Under the pieces are notes generated by a model. The model worked only from the letters and a program-made list of their open reading frames with translations, had not been told where the DNA came from and did no database searches. A program made the translations under genes and the position numbers. A DNA stretch of 32,283 bases from JBCDIQ01 sp039024295 (GTDB lineage: Bacteria > Bacteroidota > Bacteroidia > J057), in NCBI GenBank assembly GCA_039024295.1, contig JBCDIQ010000013.1, forward strand, positions 1 through 32,283. The letters run 5' to 3'. The stretch's first letter is position 1; each line of letters starts with the position of its first letter. Positions 16,172 to 23,832 of the stretch are shown in pieces.

Positions 16172-18694
16172 ATGAATATATTGAAGGCACTCGTATTTTT
16201 GCTGGTAGGGACGGTGTCCATTACCTGCCTAACTGCCCAGCAGGCACCACCGGATGATAACAGTAAGATTTACGTCCTGGGGGGGATTGAAGTAGAAGGT
16301 GCAAAGTACAGCAACGAGTCTGCGGTCATCAACTTTACTGGACTGACCATTGGAGATGCGATTCGCATTCCGGGTCAGGGCATCAGCGACGCCATCAAGC
16401 GTCTGTGGAGGGAAAATATATTCTCTGATGTCCGGATTAAGGTGGCTAACATAACCGGAAATAAAATCTTCCTCACCATTTCGGTGACAGAGCGACCCCG
16501 GATTTCCAAGTTTTCCTTTATAGGAGTTACCAAATCCCAAGCAGATGACCTTCGGGAGAAAATAAACTTCATCAGGGGGACCATCCTCACCGAATCCAAG
16601 AAGCAATCAGCGAAACGTATCATTCGTAACTTCTTTGTGGAGAAGGGATTTTACAATACCTCGGTTGAAATTACAGAGGCGGAAGATGAAATTCTCAAAA
16701 ACGGGATTGTCGTAACCATCAGAACGGATAAAGGACGCCGAATCAAGGTAAATGAGATCAAGGTTAGTGGGAACGAATCTTTTTCCGACAATAAAGTCAA
16801 AACGAAACTCAAAGGAATATCAGAAAAAAGGTTCTGGCGTTTATGGTCACGTTCAAAGTACATCCCGAAAACTTTTCGTGAAGCGAAGGCCAACCTTATC
16901 ATGAAATACAATGAAGCTGGATTTCGTGATGCAAAAGTGGAATTTGACACCGTCTACCGCCATGACCGCAGAACAGTTAATGTGGAACTAAATGTGTTTG
17001 AAGGTCAGAAGTATTACTTCCGGGAAATCGCTTTTACTGGAAACTATAAATACAATTCAGAACAGCTTCAGCGTGTGCTCAACATCAAGCCGGGAGACAC
17101 TTACAGCCGGGGTACCCTTGATGCACGGTTAAATGGAGATCCCAATGGAGGTGACCTTAGTTCCCTTTATCTGGACGATGGGTACCTGTTCTTCCAGGCA
17201 GATCCGGTGGAAGTTGCCGTAGACGAAGATTCAATTGACCTGGAAATACGCATCATAGAAGGGCCACAGGCAACGGTTAGCAGAGTCTTTGTTGAAGGAA
17301 ATACGAAAACGAGTGACTATGTAATCCTGCGAAACATTCGTACCTATCCCGGGAAGAAATTTAGCCGTTCTGACATCATTCGAAGCCAGCGGGAAATTCT
17401 TGCGTTGAACTACTTCAACCAGGAAACGATGAACGTGGTGCCCATTCCGGACATCAACACCGGGACGGTTGACATCAAATATATCGTAGAAGAAAGACCT
17501 TCTGACCAGCTTCAGCTCCAGGGCGGCTGGGGGGGCCGAATCCGGGACAATGCAGGTCGCGTTGTTGGCGGTGGATTTGTAGGTACGGTCCAGTTGGCCT
17601 TCAATAACTTCTCTTCCAAAAGGCTTTTTTCTCCTCGGCGCGAGTGGGGAGGCCCTATCCCTTCTGGAGATGGACAACGCCTGAGCCTGGCCATCCAGAT
17701 GAATGGGGTTGGCTACCGTAACTTCACGGTGTCTTTTGTGGAGCCATGGTTGGGGGGAAAGAAACCTAACTCTTTAGGAGTTAGCTCCTCCTATGTGGTG
17801 TTCCAAAACTTCCGCTCCAATTATCGGAACAGCATTTATACCGCCTCTGTAGACTTTGGCCAGCGGATGAGTTTCCCGGACGATTTCTTCCGCTCCCAAA
17901 CTTCCCTTACCTACAAGTATTACGATGTAGCTAACCCAGCGACGGTATTCTCCGGTTTCGTTCGAGCAGATGGAACGCCTGAAGAGCAAGCTTTTGTAAA
18001 CATCATCGCGCTGCGGCAATCATTCAACCGCTCCAGCATTGACGCACCGATATATCCTACCAGTGGTTCTACCATGTCTCTCTCAGTAGAGGCAACGCCG
18101 CCCTATTCTCTGTTCCGCAGGAACGTAGATTATGCAGAACTTTCGCCTTCTCAGCGATTCCGCATGCTGGAATACCACAAATGGCGCTTCAACAGCAGCT
18201 GGTTCTATCGCCTGTTTGGCAAGGTGGTGTTGAATGCCCGTATGGAAGCAGGATTTGTGGGTAAATACAACGCTGACGTAGGCGTATCTCCTTTCGAGCG
18301 TTTCTTCCTGGGAGGTGCGGGTCTGGTAGGAACCTTCGGACTGGACGGACGCGACATTATTCCACTTCGTGGGTACCAGGATAACTCGATCAACAATGGC
18401 AACCAAGGCTTTGTCATCTATAATCGCTACCTGATGGAGCTGCGTGTTCCTCTAACGTTGAACCAGTCTGCCCCTATCTGGCTGCTAGGGTTTGCTGAAG
18501 CCGGAAACGGATACGACAGCTTCCGGAATTTTAATCCCTTCCGGGTTAAACGCTCTCTCGGTGCCGGGGTACGGGTTATGCTCCCAATGGTGGGCCTACT
18601 GGGTCTTGACTGGGCCTACGGGTTCGAAGACCGTACAGGTGCCAATGCCATTGGTGGACGCCAGTTCCACTTCATTATTGGGCAACAATTCTAA
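16172..18694 (+). CDS. bamA: Outer membrane protein assembly factor BamA
   Basis: Omp85 protein that inserts beta-barrel proteins into the outer membrane. 840 residues from ATG 16172; the longer open frame back to 16037 overlaps uppS and lacks a signal peptide at its start, whereas MNILKALVFLLVGTVSITCLTA followed by QQAPPDD is a normal signal peptide. Residues about 30-440 contain POTRA repeats (IEVEGAKYSNESAV, KFSFIGVTKSQADDL, VNEIKVSGNESFSDNKV, FREIAFTGNYKYNSEQL, VSRVFVEGNTKTSDYV), followed by a 16-strand-type barrel beginning near QLQLQGGWGGR. The strand-capping loop DIIPLRGYQDN resembles the VRGF/VRGY motif, and the protein ends in aromatic Phe (HFIIGQQF). A strong terminator follows 42 bases after the stop. 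The skp/ompH genes often found next in this phylum are not here. Confidence 0.96.
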   Translation: MNILKALVFLLVGTVSITCLTAQQAPPDDNSKIYVLGGIEVEGAKYSNESAVINFTGLTIGDAIRIPGQGISDAIKRLWRENIFSDVRIKVANITGNKIFLTISVTERPRISKFSFIGVTKSQADDLREKINFIRGTILTESKKQSAKRIIRNFFVEKGFYNTSVEITEAEDEILKNGIVVTIRTDKGRRIKVNEIKVSGNESFSDNKVKTKLKGISEKRFWRLWSRSKYIPKTFREAKANLIMKYNEAGFRDAKVEFDTVYRHDRRTVNVELNVFEGQKYYFREIAFTGNYKYNSEQLQRVLNIKPGDTYSRGTLDARLNGDPNGGDLSSLYLDDGYLFFQADPVEVAVDEDSIDLEIRIIEGPQATVSRVFVEGNTKTSDYVILRNIRTYPGKKFSRSDIIRSQREILALNYFNQETMNVVPIPDINTGTVDIKYIVEERPSDQLQLQGGWGGRIRDNAGRVVGGGFVGTVQLAFNNFSSKRLFSPRREWGGPIPSGDGQRLSLAIQMNGVGYRNFTVSFVEPWLGGKKPNSLGVSSSYVVFQNFRSNYRNSIYTASVDFGQRMSFPDDFFRSQTSLTYKYYDVANPATVFSGFVRADGTPEEQAFVNIIALRQSFNRSSIDAPIYPTSGSTMSLSVEATPPYSLFRRNVDYAELSPSQRFRMLEYHKWRFNSSWFYRLFGKVVLNARMEAGFVGKYNADVGVSPFERFFLGGAGLVGTFGLDGRDIIPLRGYQDNSINNGNQGFVIYNRYLMELRVPLTLNQSAPIWLLGFAEAGNGYDSFRNFNPFRVKRSLGAGVRVMLPMVGLLGLDWAYGFEDRTGANAIGGRQFHFIIGQQF

Positions 18695-18735
18695 GGCAAT
18701 GCCCGCCAGGGCGAGCACGTAAAAGCTACATAAAG

Positions 18736-18765
18736 AAAGAGGACAATCCCTATTGTCCTCTTTTT
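18736..18765 (+). terminator. Rho-independent terminator after bamA
   Basis: A perfect 12-bp stem AAAGAGGACAAT / ATTGTCCTCTTT with a CCCT loop followed by a T run. The end of the uppS-bamA transcript. Confidence 0.9.
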
Positions 18766-19009
18766 GGCTTTAGGCAATTTTACATTATACAGTAAGGATA
18801 GGGGAAACCTTCACGAAAGAGGGTGTCTCCCATGCAATAGGATATCTGAGGAAATGGGAAATGCAACATAATCCTTCATTAGCATAAATATTTTAAGGGG
18901 TAAGAAATAGATGTGGTTTTGCTTTGATATATTTTATTAATTGTAATTAATTGCGAGTAAATAATTATAAGCAATTATTTTTTGGTCAGTCGATTACAAG
19001 CGTTTTGTC
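18766..19009. other. AT-rich intergenic region upstream of a T9SS protein gene
   Basis: The 315-base gap between bamA and the next gene holds the terminator described above and then AT-rich sequence, especially 18930-18990 (runs of TAATTAATT and AATTATAAGCAATTATT). It presumably carries the promoter of the gene at 19010. I see no ORF, RNA or clear -33/-7 pair. Confidence 0.4.
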
Positions 19010-19684
19010 ATGAAAGTCCCTAAGCAAATCCTTATCTACCTTGTCGCATGGCTCCTGATGTCTGGGTTTATCATTTCTGCTCCTTCCGCATTCAGGGGGC
19101 AGACCACTGGTGAGCCACAGTTAGAAGTGGCCTGGATCAGCATAAATGCCCAACTAATTGATGGGAGCGCGTACCTGGAATGGATTACAGCGGAAGAGGA
19201 GGAGAGTGACTACTTTATTGTAGAGCGATCCCTTGACGGATTGACATTCAACCAAGTTGGGAAGGTGAAGGCTTCCGGTACAAGCATAGATATGTCCTAC
19301 TACAACTTCCTGGACCTGGACGTAATTGAAACCAGCAGCCCAATTATTTACTACCGGGTAAAATTAGTGGACACCCAAGGGAATTTTGGCCAGAGCGAAC
19401 GGTTAGAATTACTCAGGCACCAGAAATTGGGATTAGGGGTAAAAATATTTCCTAATCCAGCCAAGGATCAGTTAAACTTGATCTATGAGTCCCAGGACAT
19501 CCATCCATTGACCATACGGATTACCAGCATCAATGGAAGAAACATGTATGAAAAAGTACTTGCCCCTGGAACAGGTTTACAGGAGTACTCCATTGCAGTT
19601 GGAAAATGGCCAGAAGGAATTTACTACGTTAAGCTTTTCAACCAAAAGCACAGTGTCGTAGAGCAAGTATGGATAACGCCGTGA
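19010..19684 (+). CDS. Small secreted T9SS type A sorting-domain protein
   Basis: 224-residue exported protein. Signal peptide MKVPKQILIYLVAWLLMSGFIISAPSA, then a fibronectin-III-like beta domain about 40-135 with the pattern common before T9SS tails: AYLEWITAEEEESDYFIVERSLDGLTFNQVGKVKASG, then YYRVKLVDTQGNFGQSE. The C-terminal 80 residues are a classical T9SS type A domain (VKIFPNPAKDQLNLIYE, IRITSINGRNMYEK, WPEGIYYVKLF, ending VEQVWITP). There is no enzymatic domain, so it may be a surface or matrix protein. Monocistronic: preceded by the bamA terminator and followed by its own hairpin. Confidence 0.9.
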   Translation: MKVPKQILIYLVAWLLMSGFIISAPSAFRGQTTGEPQLEVAWISINAQLIDGSAYLEWITAEEEESDYFIVERSLDGLTFNQVGKVKASGTSIDMSYYNFLDLDVIETSSPIIYYRVKLVDTQGNFGQSERLELLRHQKLGLGVKIFPNPAKDQLNLIYESQDIHPLTIRITSINGRNMYEKVLAPGTGLQEYSIAVGKWPEGIYYVKLFNQKHSVVEQVWITP

Positions 19685-19704
19685 AAAATAGTATTAACCT
19701 AAAT

Positions 19705-19744
19705 CACAAAAGCCGCTTCCTTTAAAAAGAAAGCGGCTTTTGTG
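19705..19744. terminator. Bidirectional terminator between convergent genes
   Basis: A perfect 14-bp stem CACAAAAGCCGCTT / AAGCGGCTTTTGTG with a 12-base loop, placed between the stop of the plus-strand T9SS gene (19684) and the end of the minus-strand gene (19762). The AAAA/TTTT stretches inside the stem give a T-rich arm on either strand, so it can serve both directions. Confidence 0.85.
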
Positions 19745-19761
19745 CCTTTCGATGGTTGGGG

Positions 19762-20601
19762 TTAGTAGCCCCTTCCTTTGTAAACAGGTCGCATAATGCG
19801 CTTATATTTTTCTTGGTCAATCCCGATTGCCACGATATGGATCGAATCCCTGTCTGCAAGATGAGAACGCCACTTAAGGAATTGCTGATGATAAGGAAAC
19901 CGCTCACTGAGTTCTTCTTTGCAGTTTACCAGGTACCTTACCGTCATGTTGTCTCCTTTTACGATGTGAAAATAGGTCTGCAAATAAAAATCATTGCTAC
20001 GCGTTTGATTGGAAACTGCTGTATGGACTACCTGTTTAAGAGAATCCATGTCAGTGTTCCATGGCAAGTTGTTTAGGCCAATCATGAAATAACCCGGGAA
20101 AGTATACGGGTAAACGTCTTCATACCAGTAAACATCTGTTCGGTTATCCAGGGTGACGATCGCATCATTCAGCAACCCCTGATCCACAAAGCTGATTCGG
20201 GACCAGTCAATGGAGGAAGCATTATTTCGGAAGGCCTCGAATAAGTCTGGGTTAAATTCATAGGCCATGCCATCAAACGTGATGTACCCACAATAAAGGT
20301 TAATTTTCAGGGTACGTACCAACTGGTTGTTATGATATATTTTGATGGCGTAGTGGTGGTCACATTTATTCTCAAAGGTGATCGGAAAATCCCAACTCTG
20401 CTGAATTTGCCTCATGAAGTTCCGATCTTTAACGATGAAGGTACCCAGTTCCTGCTGTATAGGGAGGGATTTGTAGTTGTGAATCGGTACGCCCACCATT
20501 GCCCATCCTGTTTCTCCAAAGTTTAAGCCCGAAAAAATGGGCCTAGCATCCAGGAAAGAAAAGACCAGCAAAGCAAGAACGAGACAGAAACGTTGTTTCA
20601 T
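19762..20601 (-). CDS. Secreted protein of unknown function
   Basis: 279 residues, not recognised. An N-terminal hydrophobic signal (MKQRFCLVLALLVFSFLDARP) indicates export; there is no lipobox and no T9SS tail, so a periplasmic location is likely. The mature sequence is rich in aromatic residues and mixed polar segments (NKCDHHYAIKIYHNNQ, TFDGMAYEFNPDLFEAF, DVYWYEDVYPYTFPGYFMIGLNNLPW) with two cysteines beyond the signal region in the first half and one near NCKEEL. No catalytic motif stands out. It lies 75 bases downstream of the esterase-fold gene on the same strand and may be co-transcribed with it. Confidence 0.75.
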   Translation of the reverse strand: MKQRFCLVLALLVFSFLDARPIFSGLNFGETGWAMVGVPIHNYKSLPIQQELGTFIVKDRNFMRQIQQSWDFPITFENKCDHHYAIKIYHNNQLVRTLKINLYCGYITFDGMAYEFNPDLFEAFRNNASSIDWSRISFVDQGLLNDAIVTLDNRTDVYWYEDVYPYTFPGYFMIGLNNLPWNTDMDSLKQVVHTAVSNQTRSNDFYLQTYFHIVKGDNMTVRYLVNCKEELSERFPYHQQFLKWRSHLADRDSIHIVAIGIDQEKYKRIMRPVYKGRGY

Positions 20602-20676
20602 GAACGAGAACGATTGAGTTGTTAGCGGACTAATTATCTAACTAAAATACAAAACTATTCTATTGTCTGATATAGT

Positions 20677-21543
20677 TCAAAAACCGTGCAGCTTTTGTGG
20701 GTGCTCCATGACCCATGAAAGAAATTCAGGCATTATATCTCTCCAGGTGGGCACGTCATGCCGGCCACCTTCAACCTCGCGGTACACAATATCATGGGGT
20801 TGGCGATATCCTTTAGATTCAATCAGGGCTATCAGGTCAAGGGTATCGTCAATTGCATCAATGATCCCATTTCCATTTCTGTCGGATGTTTCATCCAAGG
20901 TTCCGGTTTCAAACCACATCCTAAGTCCCTTATGATCAGCAGTCTCCCTAACAATATTGTGCATGATCCTATCCCTGGTATTTTCATAACCATCATCCAA
21001 GGCCCGTTGTCGCCACCAAAATGATCCCGAAAAAACGCCAACTTTACCAAAAGTCTCAGGATGGTGCCATGCAAGGTCAAATGCGGTAAGCCCTCCCAAG
21101 GAAAATCCTGCAATCGCATTGTGATTTGGCCCAGAATTCAAACGAAAGGTTTTTTCCAAATTCGGTTTGAGTTCTTGTAGTAAAAACTGGGTATAAAGAG
21201 GTGCACTCGATCCTCGACCTCGATAGTCCGAGGTACTTGCCACTCCATATTCTGCCATCCGATCCTCATTTGCGTGAACGCCCACCACTACAAATGGAGC
21301 TATTGCCTGGTCGAGGATTAACTCATCCATTATCCCGCACAACCCCATCATTGCTACATCCTGTCCATCCTGGAAGTACATCACAGGATAGGATTCTGCA
21401 CGCGTGGCGTAAAATGGAGGGAGATACATGTCCAGCTTAACCTCTCGGTTCAGGTAGGTCGAATAGTAAGCATGAGGGTTTCTCCGACTCCTGCGGTTTT
21501 TTAACAGGGAAACACGTTTGTAGGGGTCTTGGGGGTTGGGCAT
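20677..21543 (-). CDS. Esterase-family alpha/beta hydrolase with an EF-hand-like loop
   Basis: 288-residue putative esterase of the PF00756 type (esterase D / enterochelin-esterase-like). Nucleophile elbow AGFSLGG with Ser148; upstream PVMYFQDGQD and FVVVGVHANEDRMAEYG are family landmarks; His262 in EVEGGRHDVPTWRD is the likely catalytic His. An acidic residue is expected near 217-233 (ETGTLDETS...). That region contains a 12-residue loop D221-N223-N225-G226-I228-D232 fitting the EF-hand calcium consensus. No signal peptide is seen, so a cytoplasmic enzyme on an ester substrate is suggested; relatives act on siderophore, acetyl-xylan or polyphosphate-like esters. Substrate unknown. The first residues (PNPQDPYKRVSLLKNRRSRRNP) are basic and poorly conserved. 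Confidence 0.85.
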   Translation of the reverse strand: MPNPQDPYKRVSLLKNRRSRRNPHAYYSTYLNREVKLDMYLPPFYATRAESYPVMYFQDGQDVAMMGLCGIMDELILDQAIAPFVVVGVHANEDRMAEYGVASTSDYRGRGSSAPLYTQFLLQELKPNLEKTFRLNSGPNHNAIAGFSLGGLTAFDLAWHHPETFGKVGVFSGSFWWRQRALDDGYENTRDRIMHNIVRETADHKGLRMWFETGTLDETSDRNGNGIIDAIDDTLDLIALIESKGYRQPHDIVYREVEGGRHDVPTWRDIMPEFLSWVMEHPQKLHGF

Positions 21544-21724
21544 AAGCCGTGTTTTGTGGTGAAAGGAGGAGATTTTTCAGAAAAATGTTATACCGAAATC
21601 GATCACGGTATCCATTTCGGGTTGTTGTGAGACAAATAAGACTCAAATTTGACTTGACATCACAAAAAAAATTGACAAAATTTATTAACTCAAATCAACT
21701 GTTCTCTAGAGTATTACAAACGCG

Positions 21725-21761
21725 ATCAATATAGAGCTGTTTTCTGCTTTTCTCTATTGAT
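21725..21761 (+). other. Hairpin upstream of an orphan terminator
   Basis: Inverted repeat ATCAATATAGAG (21725-21736) and CTCTATTGAT (21752-21761): a 10-bp pairing with a two-base irregularity in the left arm. It may be an RNA structure belonging to the same transcript as the following terminator. Confidence 0.45.
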
Positions 21762-21808
21762 TATCAATCGAAAAGAAAAAATTGCTTGGTTTAGCTATTT
21801 TGGGTTGA

Positions 21809-21859
21809 AAGCGAAAGGAATTCTGAATCAGGTATTCAGCAGCCTTTCGCTTGTTTTTT
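21809..21859 (+). terminator. Strong rho-independent terminator without an upstream gene
   Basis: Outer stem AAGCGAAAGG / CCTTTCGCTT (10 bp, 21809-21818 and 21843-21852), inner stem CTGAAT / ATTCAG, then G and six T. The T tract is only on the plus strand side. No plus-strand gene ends within 2 kb upstream, so it ends a leader of glpD or an undescribed small RNA. Confidence 0.75.
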
Positions 21860-22096
21860 ATTATCAGGTAAAAAACATCCGACTTGCTGGCACGGTTATA
21901 TATAAACTTGCCTACATATATTCAAATTAAGTACTCCAATGGGTTTTCGAGCACAAATGTGCTAAGTATTTCCGTATTTCTAACCAGCCGGTTAACCTAG
22001 GGGCCTCTGTTTGCCTATGAGCCAGATAAGGGCGATAAGGGGTCCTCTCGTGTGAGCACTTGCCACATAGCTAACAATGCTAATCTCTTACTGCTA

Positions 22097-23761
22097 ATGA
22101 ACTATCTTTCAAGCCACAACCGCAACGCAGCCTTCCAAAAAGCTCAAAATGAATCCTTTGACCTGATCATCATAGGAGGCGGAATTACTGGGGCAGGGAT
22201 TGCCCTGGATGCTGCTTCAAGGGGGTTAAAGACCTTGCTACTGGAGAAAAATGATTTTGCTTCCGGTACCAGTAGTCGATCGACCAAATTAATTCATGGA
22301 GGCTTGAGGTACCTCAAGCAATTTGAAATAGCCCTTGTCCGAGAAGTAGGAATGGAACGGGCCATTGTTCATCGTTTGGCCCCTCACTTGGTGGTGTCCG
22401 AAAAGATGCTCCTTCCCTTGGTGGAAGGCGGAACCTATGGCAGGTTAGCCACTTCGTTTGGCCTGATGATCTATGATGTGCTGGCGGGCGTCGAAAGTGA
22501 GGACCAGCGAATCATGCTCAACAAAGACCAAACACAGCGTTTGGAACCCTTACTTGATGGGGAAGGGTTAAAAGGATCAGGCCTATATGCTGAGTACAGA
22601 ACAGATGATGCCAGGCTTACGATTGAAGTAATCAAGACGGCGGCGGCTTATGATGCGATCAGCCTGAACTATGCTGAAGTAACCGATTTTGTTTATGCAG
22701 AGGGGAAGGTCACAGGAGTTCGCTTTCGGGATTGTTTAACTGGAACATCTCACACCGCTACCTCTCGATATGTGATTAGTGCAGCTGGTCCATGGGTAGA
22801 CAAGATTCGCAAAAAAGACGGTTCCCTGAATGGCAAAAGACTCCACCTGACCAAAGGCGTACACCTTGTGGTGCCCCATGAAAAATTGCCAGTAAGCCAA
22901 TCCATCTATTTTGACGTGCCTGATGGTCGAATGATTTTCGCTATCCCTCGCGGCAAGGTAACCTATGTGGGAACAACAGATACGGACTACCATGACAACC
23001 TGGACCATGTCATCACCAACCAAGAAGACGCCGAATACCTGTTGGAAGCTGTCAACCATACGTTTCCTTCTATCGAGCTTAGCCTGGAAGATGTAGACTC
23101 AAGCTGGGCCGGCCTGAGGCCGTTGATCCATGAAGAAGGGAAGTCGGCATCTGAATTGTCCCGAAAAGATGAAATCTTTCTCTCTCCAAATGGATTGATT
23201 TCCATTGCAGGAGGAAAGCTTACTGGGTACCGTAAAATGGCAGAAAAGGTAGTAGACCTGGTCGCAAAGAAGATGCGTAAAGATCAAGGCCGGGAGTTAC
23301 CTGATTGCAGAACCAAAGGCTTGATCCTGACAGGGGGAGCATTTAAAGACGCTGATGGAGTGACGGCATATAAAGATGAAGTATTCCGAAACATCCAGAG
23401 CTTGGGCCTTGATATGCTGGATGCTGAGTATCTGGTGAGTAATTATGGAAACCAGGCAAACGCAATCATTACTGCCATGAAAGGTATGGATGACTTGAAC
23501 CCTTATGCGTCTATGGTTCGGGCAGAAATCCAGTTTTGCTTGGAAAATGAATTGGTATTTAGCCTGCTTGACTTCTGTAGCAGGAGATCTGGAAGGCTGT
23601 ACTTTGACATTGAAAGCCTGAAATCTTTACAGACGGTAATCCTCTCGGAATTTCAACAGCAGCTGGATTGGGATGAAAGCCGCCTCCGCAAGGAGCGAGA
23701 AGAATTAGAACTTGCCGTTTATGAGGCCCAGCATTTTCCTCCATTAAAAGTGATGAATTAA
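22097..23761 (+). CDS. glpD: Aerobic glycerol-3-phosphate dehydrogenase
   Basis: Membrane-associated FAD enzyme oxidising glycerol-3-phosphate to dihydroxyacetone phosphate and passing electrons to quinone. 554 residues from ATG 22097; an in-frame GTG 45 bases upstream would add an unlikely tail. FAD-binding GGGITGAG at 27-34 follows DLIIIG; then LEKNDFASGTSSRSTKLIHGGLRYL, HRLAPHL, TDDARL, SAAGPWVDKIR, TKGVHLVVPH, YVGTTDTDYH, and the C-terminal part with SIAGGKLTGYRKMAEKVVDL followed by the helical GlpD C-terminal domain (EIQFCLENELVFSLLDFCSRRSGRLYFD). No transporter or kinase gene (glpF, glpK) lies next to it. The GH13 gene begins 71 bases downstream on the same strand. Confidence 0.96.
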   Translation: MNYLSSHNRNAAFQKAQNESFDLIIIGGGITGAGIALDAASRGLKTLLLEKNDFASGTSSRSTKLIHGGLRYLKQFEIALVREVGMERAIVHRLAPHLVVSEKMLLPLVEGGTYGRLATSFGLMIYDVLAGVESEDQRIMLNKDQTQRLEPLLDGEGLKGSGLYAEYRTDDARLTIEVIKTAAAYDAISLNYAEVTDFVYAEGKVTGVRFRDCLTGTSHTATSRYVISAAGPWVDKIRKKDGSLNGKRLHLTKGVHLVVPHEKLPVSQSIYFDVPDGRMIFAIPRGKVTYVGTTDTDYHDNLDHVITNQEDAEYLLEAVNHTFPSIELSLEDVDSSWAGLRPLIHEEGKSASELSRKDEIFLSPNGLISIAGGKLTGYRKMAEKVVDLVAKKMRKDQGRELPDCRTKGLILTGGAFKDADGVTAYKDEVFRNIQSLGLDMLDAEYLVSNYGNQANAIITAMKGMDDLNPYASMVRAEIQFCLENELVFSLLDFCSRRSGRLYFDIESLKSLQTVILSEFQQQLDWDESRLRKEREELELAVYEAQHFPPLKVMN

Positions 23762-23832
23762 TATCACCAAAAACCCTGGTCCCAAGCCAGCTACTTTGCA
23801 CAACTACAAACCTGTAACCTGAAATTGTACGA

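Larger units (their letters stand above)
21544..22096. other. 553-base divergent non-coding region
   Basis: Lies between the minus-strand esterase gene and plus-strand glpD. It is AT-rich with no convincing ORF; a 61-codon open frame at 21549-21734 has no family or signal features and crosses AT-rich sequence. Two hairpins are present, at 21725-21761 and 21809-21852, the second a terminator. The right part (21860-22096) should contain the glpD promoter; TTG followed after 16 bases by TAAACTTG near 21883-21910 is a weak candidate. No riboswitch class recognised. Confidence 0.6.

Noticed and set aside
21549..21734. 61-codon plus-strand open frame upstream of the orphan terminator
   Set aside because: Basic low-information sequence with no family resemblance; its 3' end runs into the first hairpin. 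An RNA reading is more likely than a peptide.
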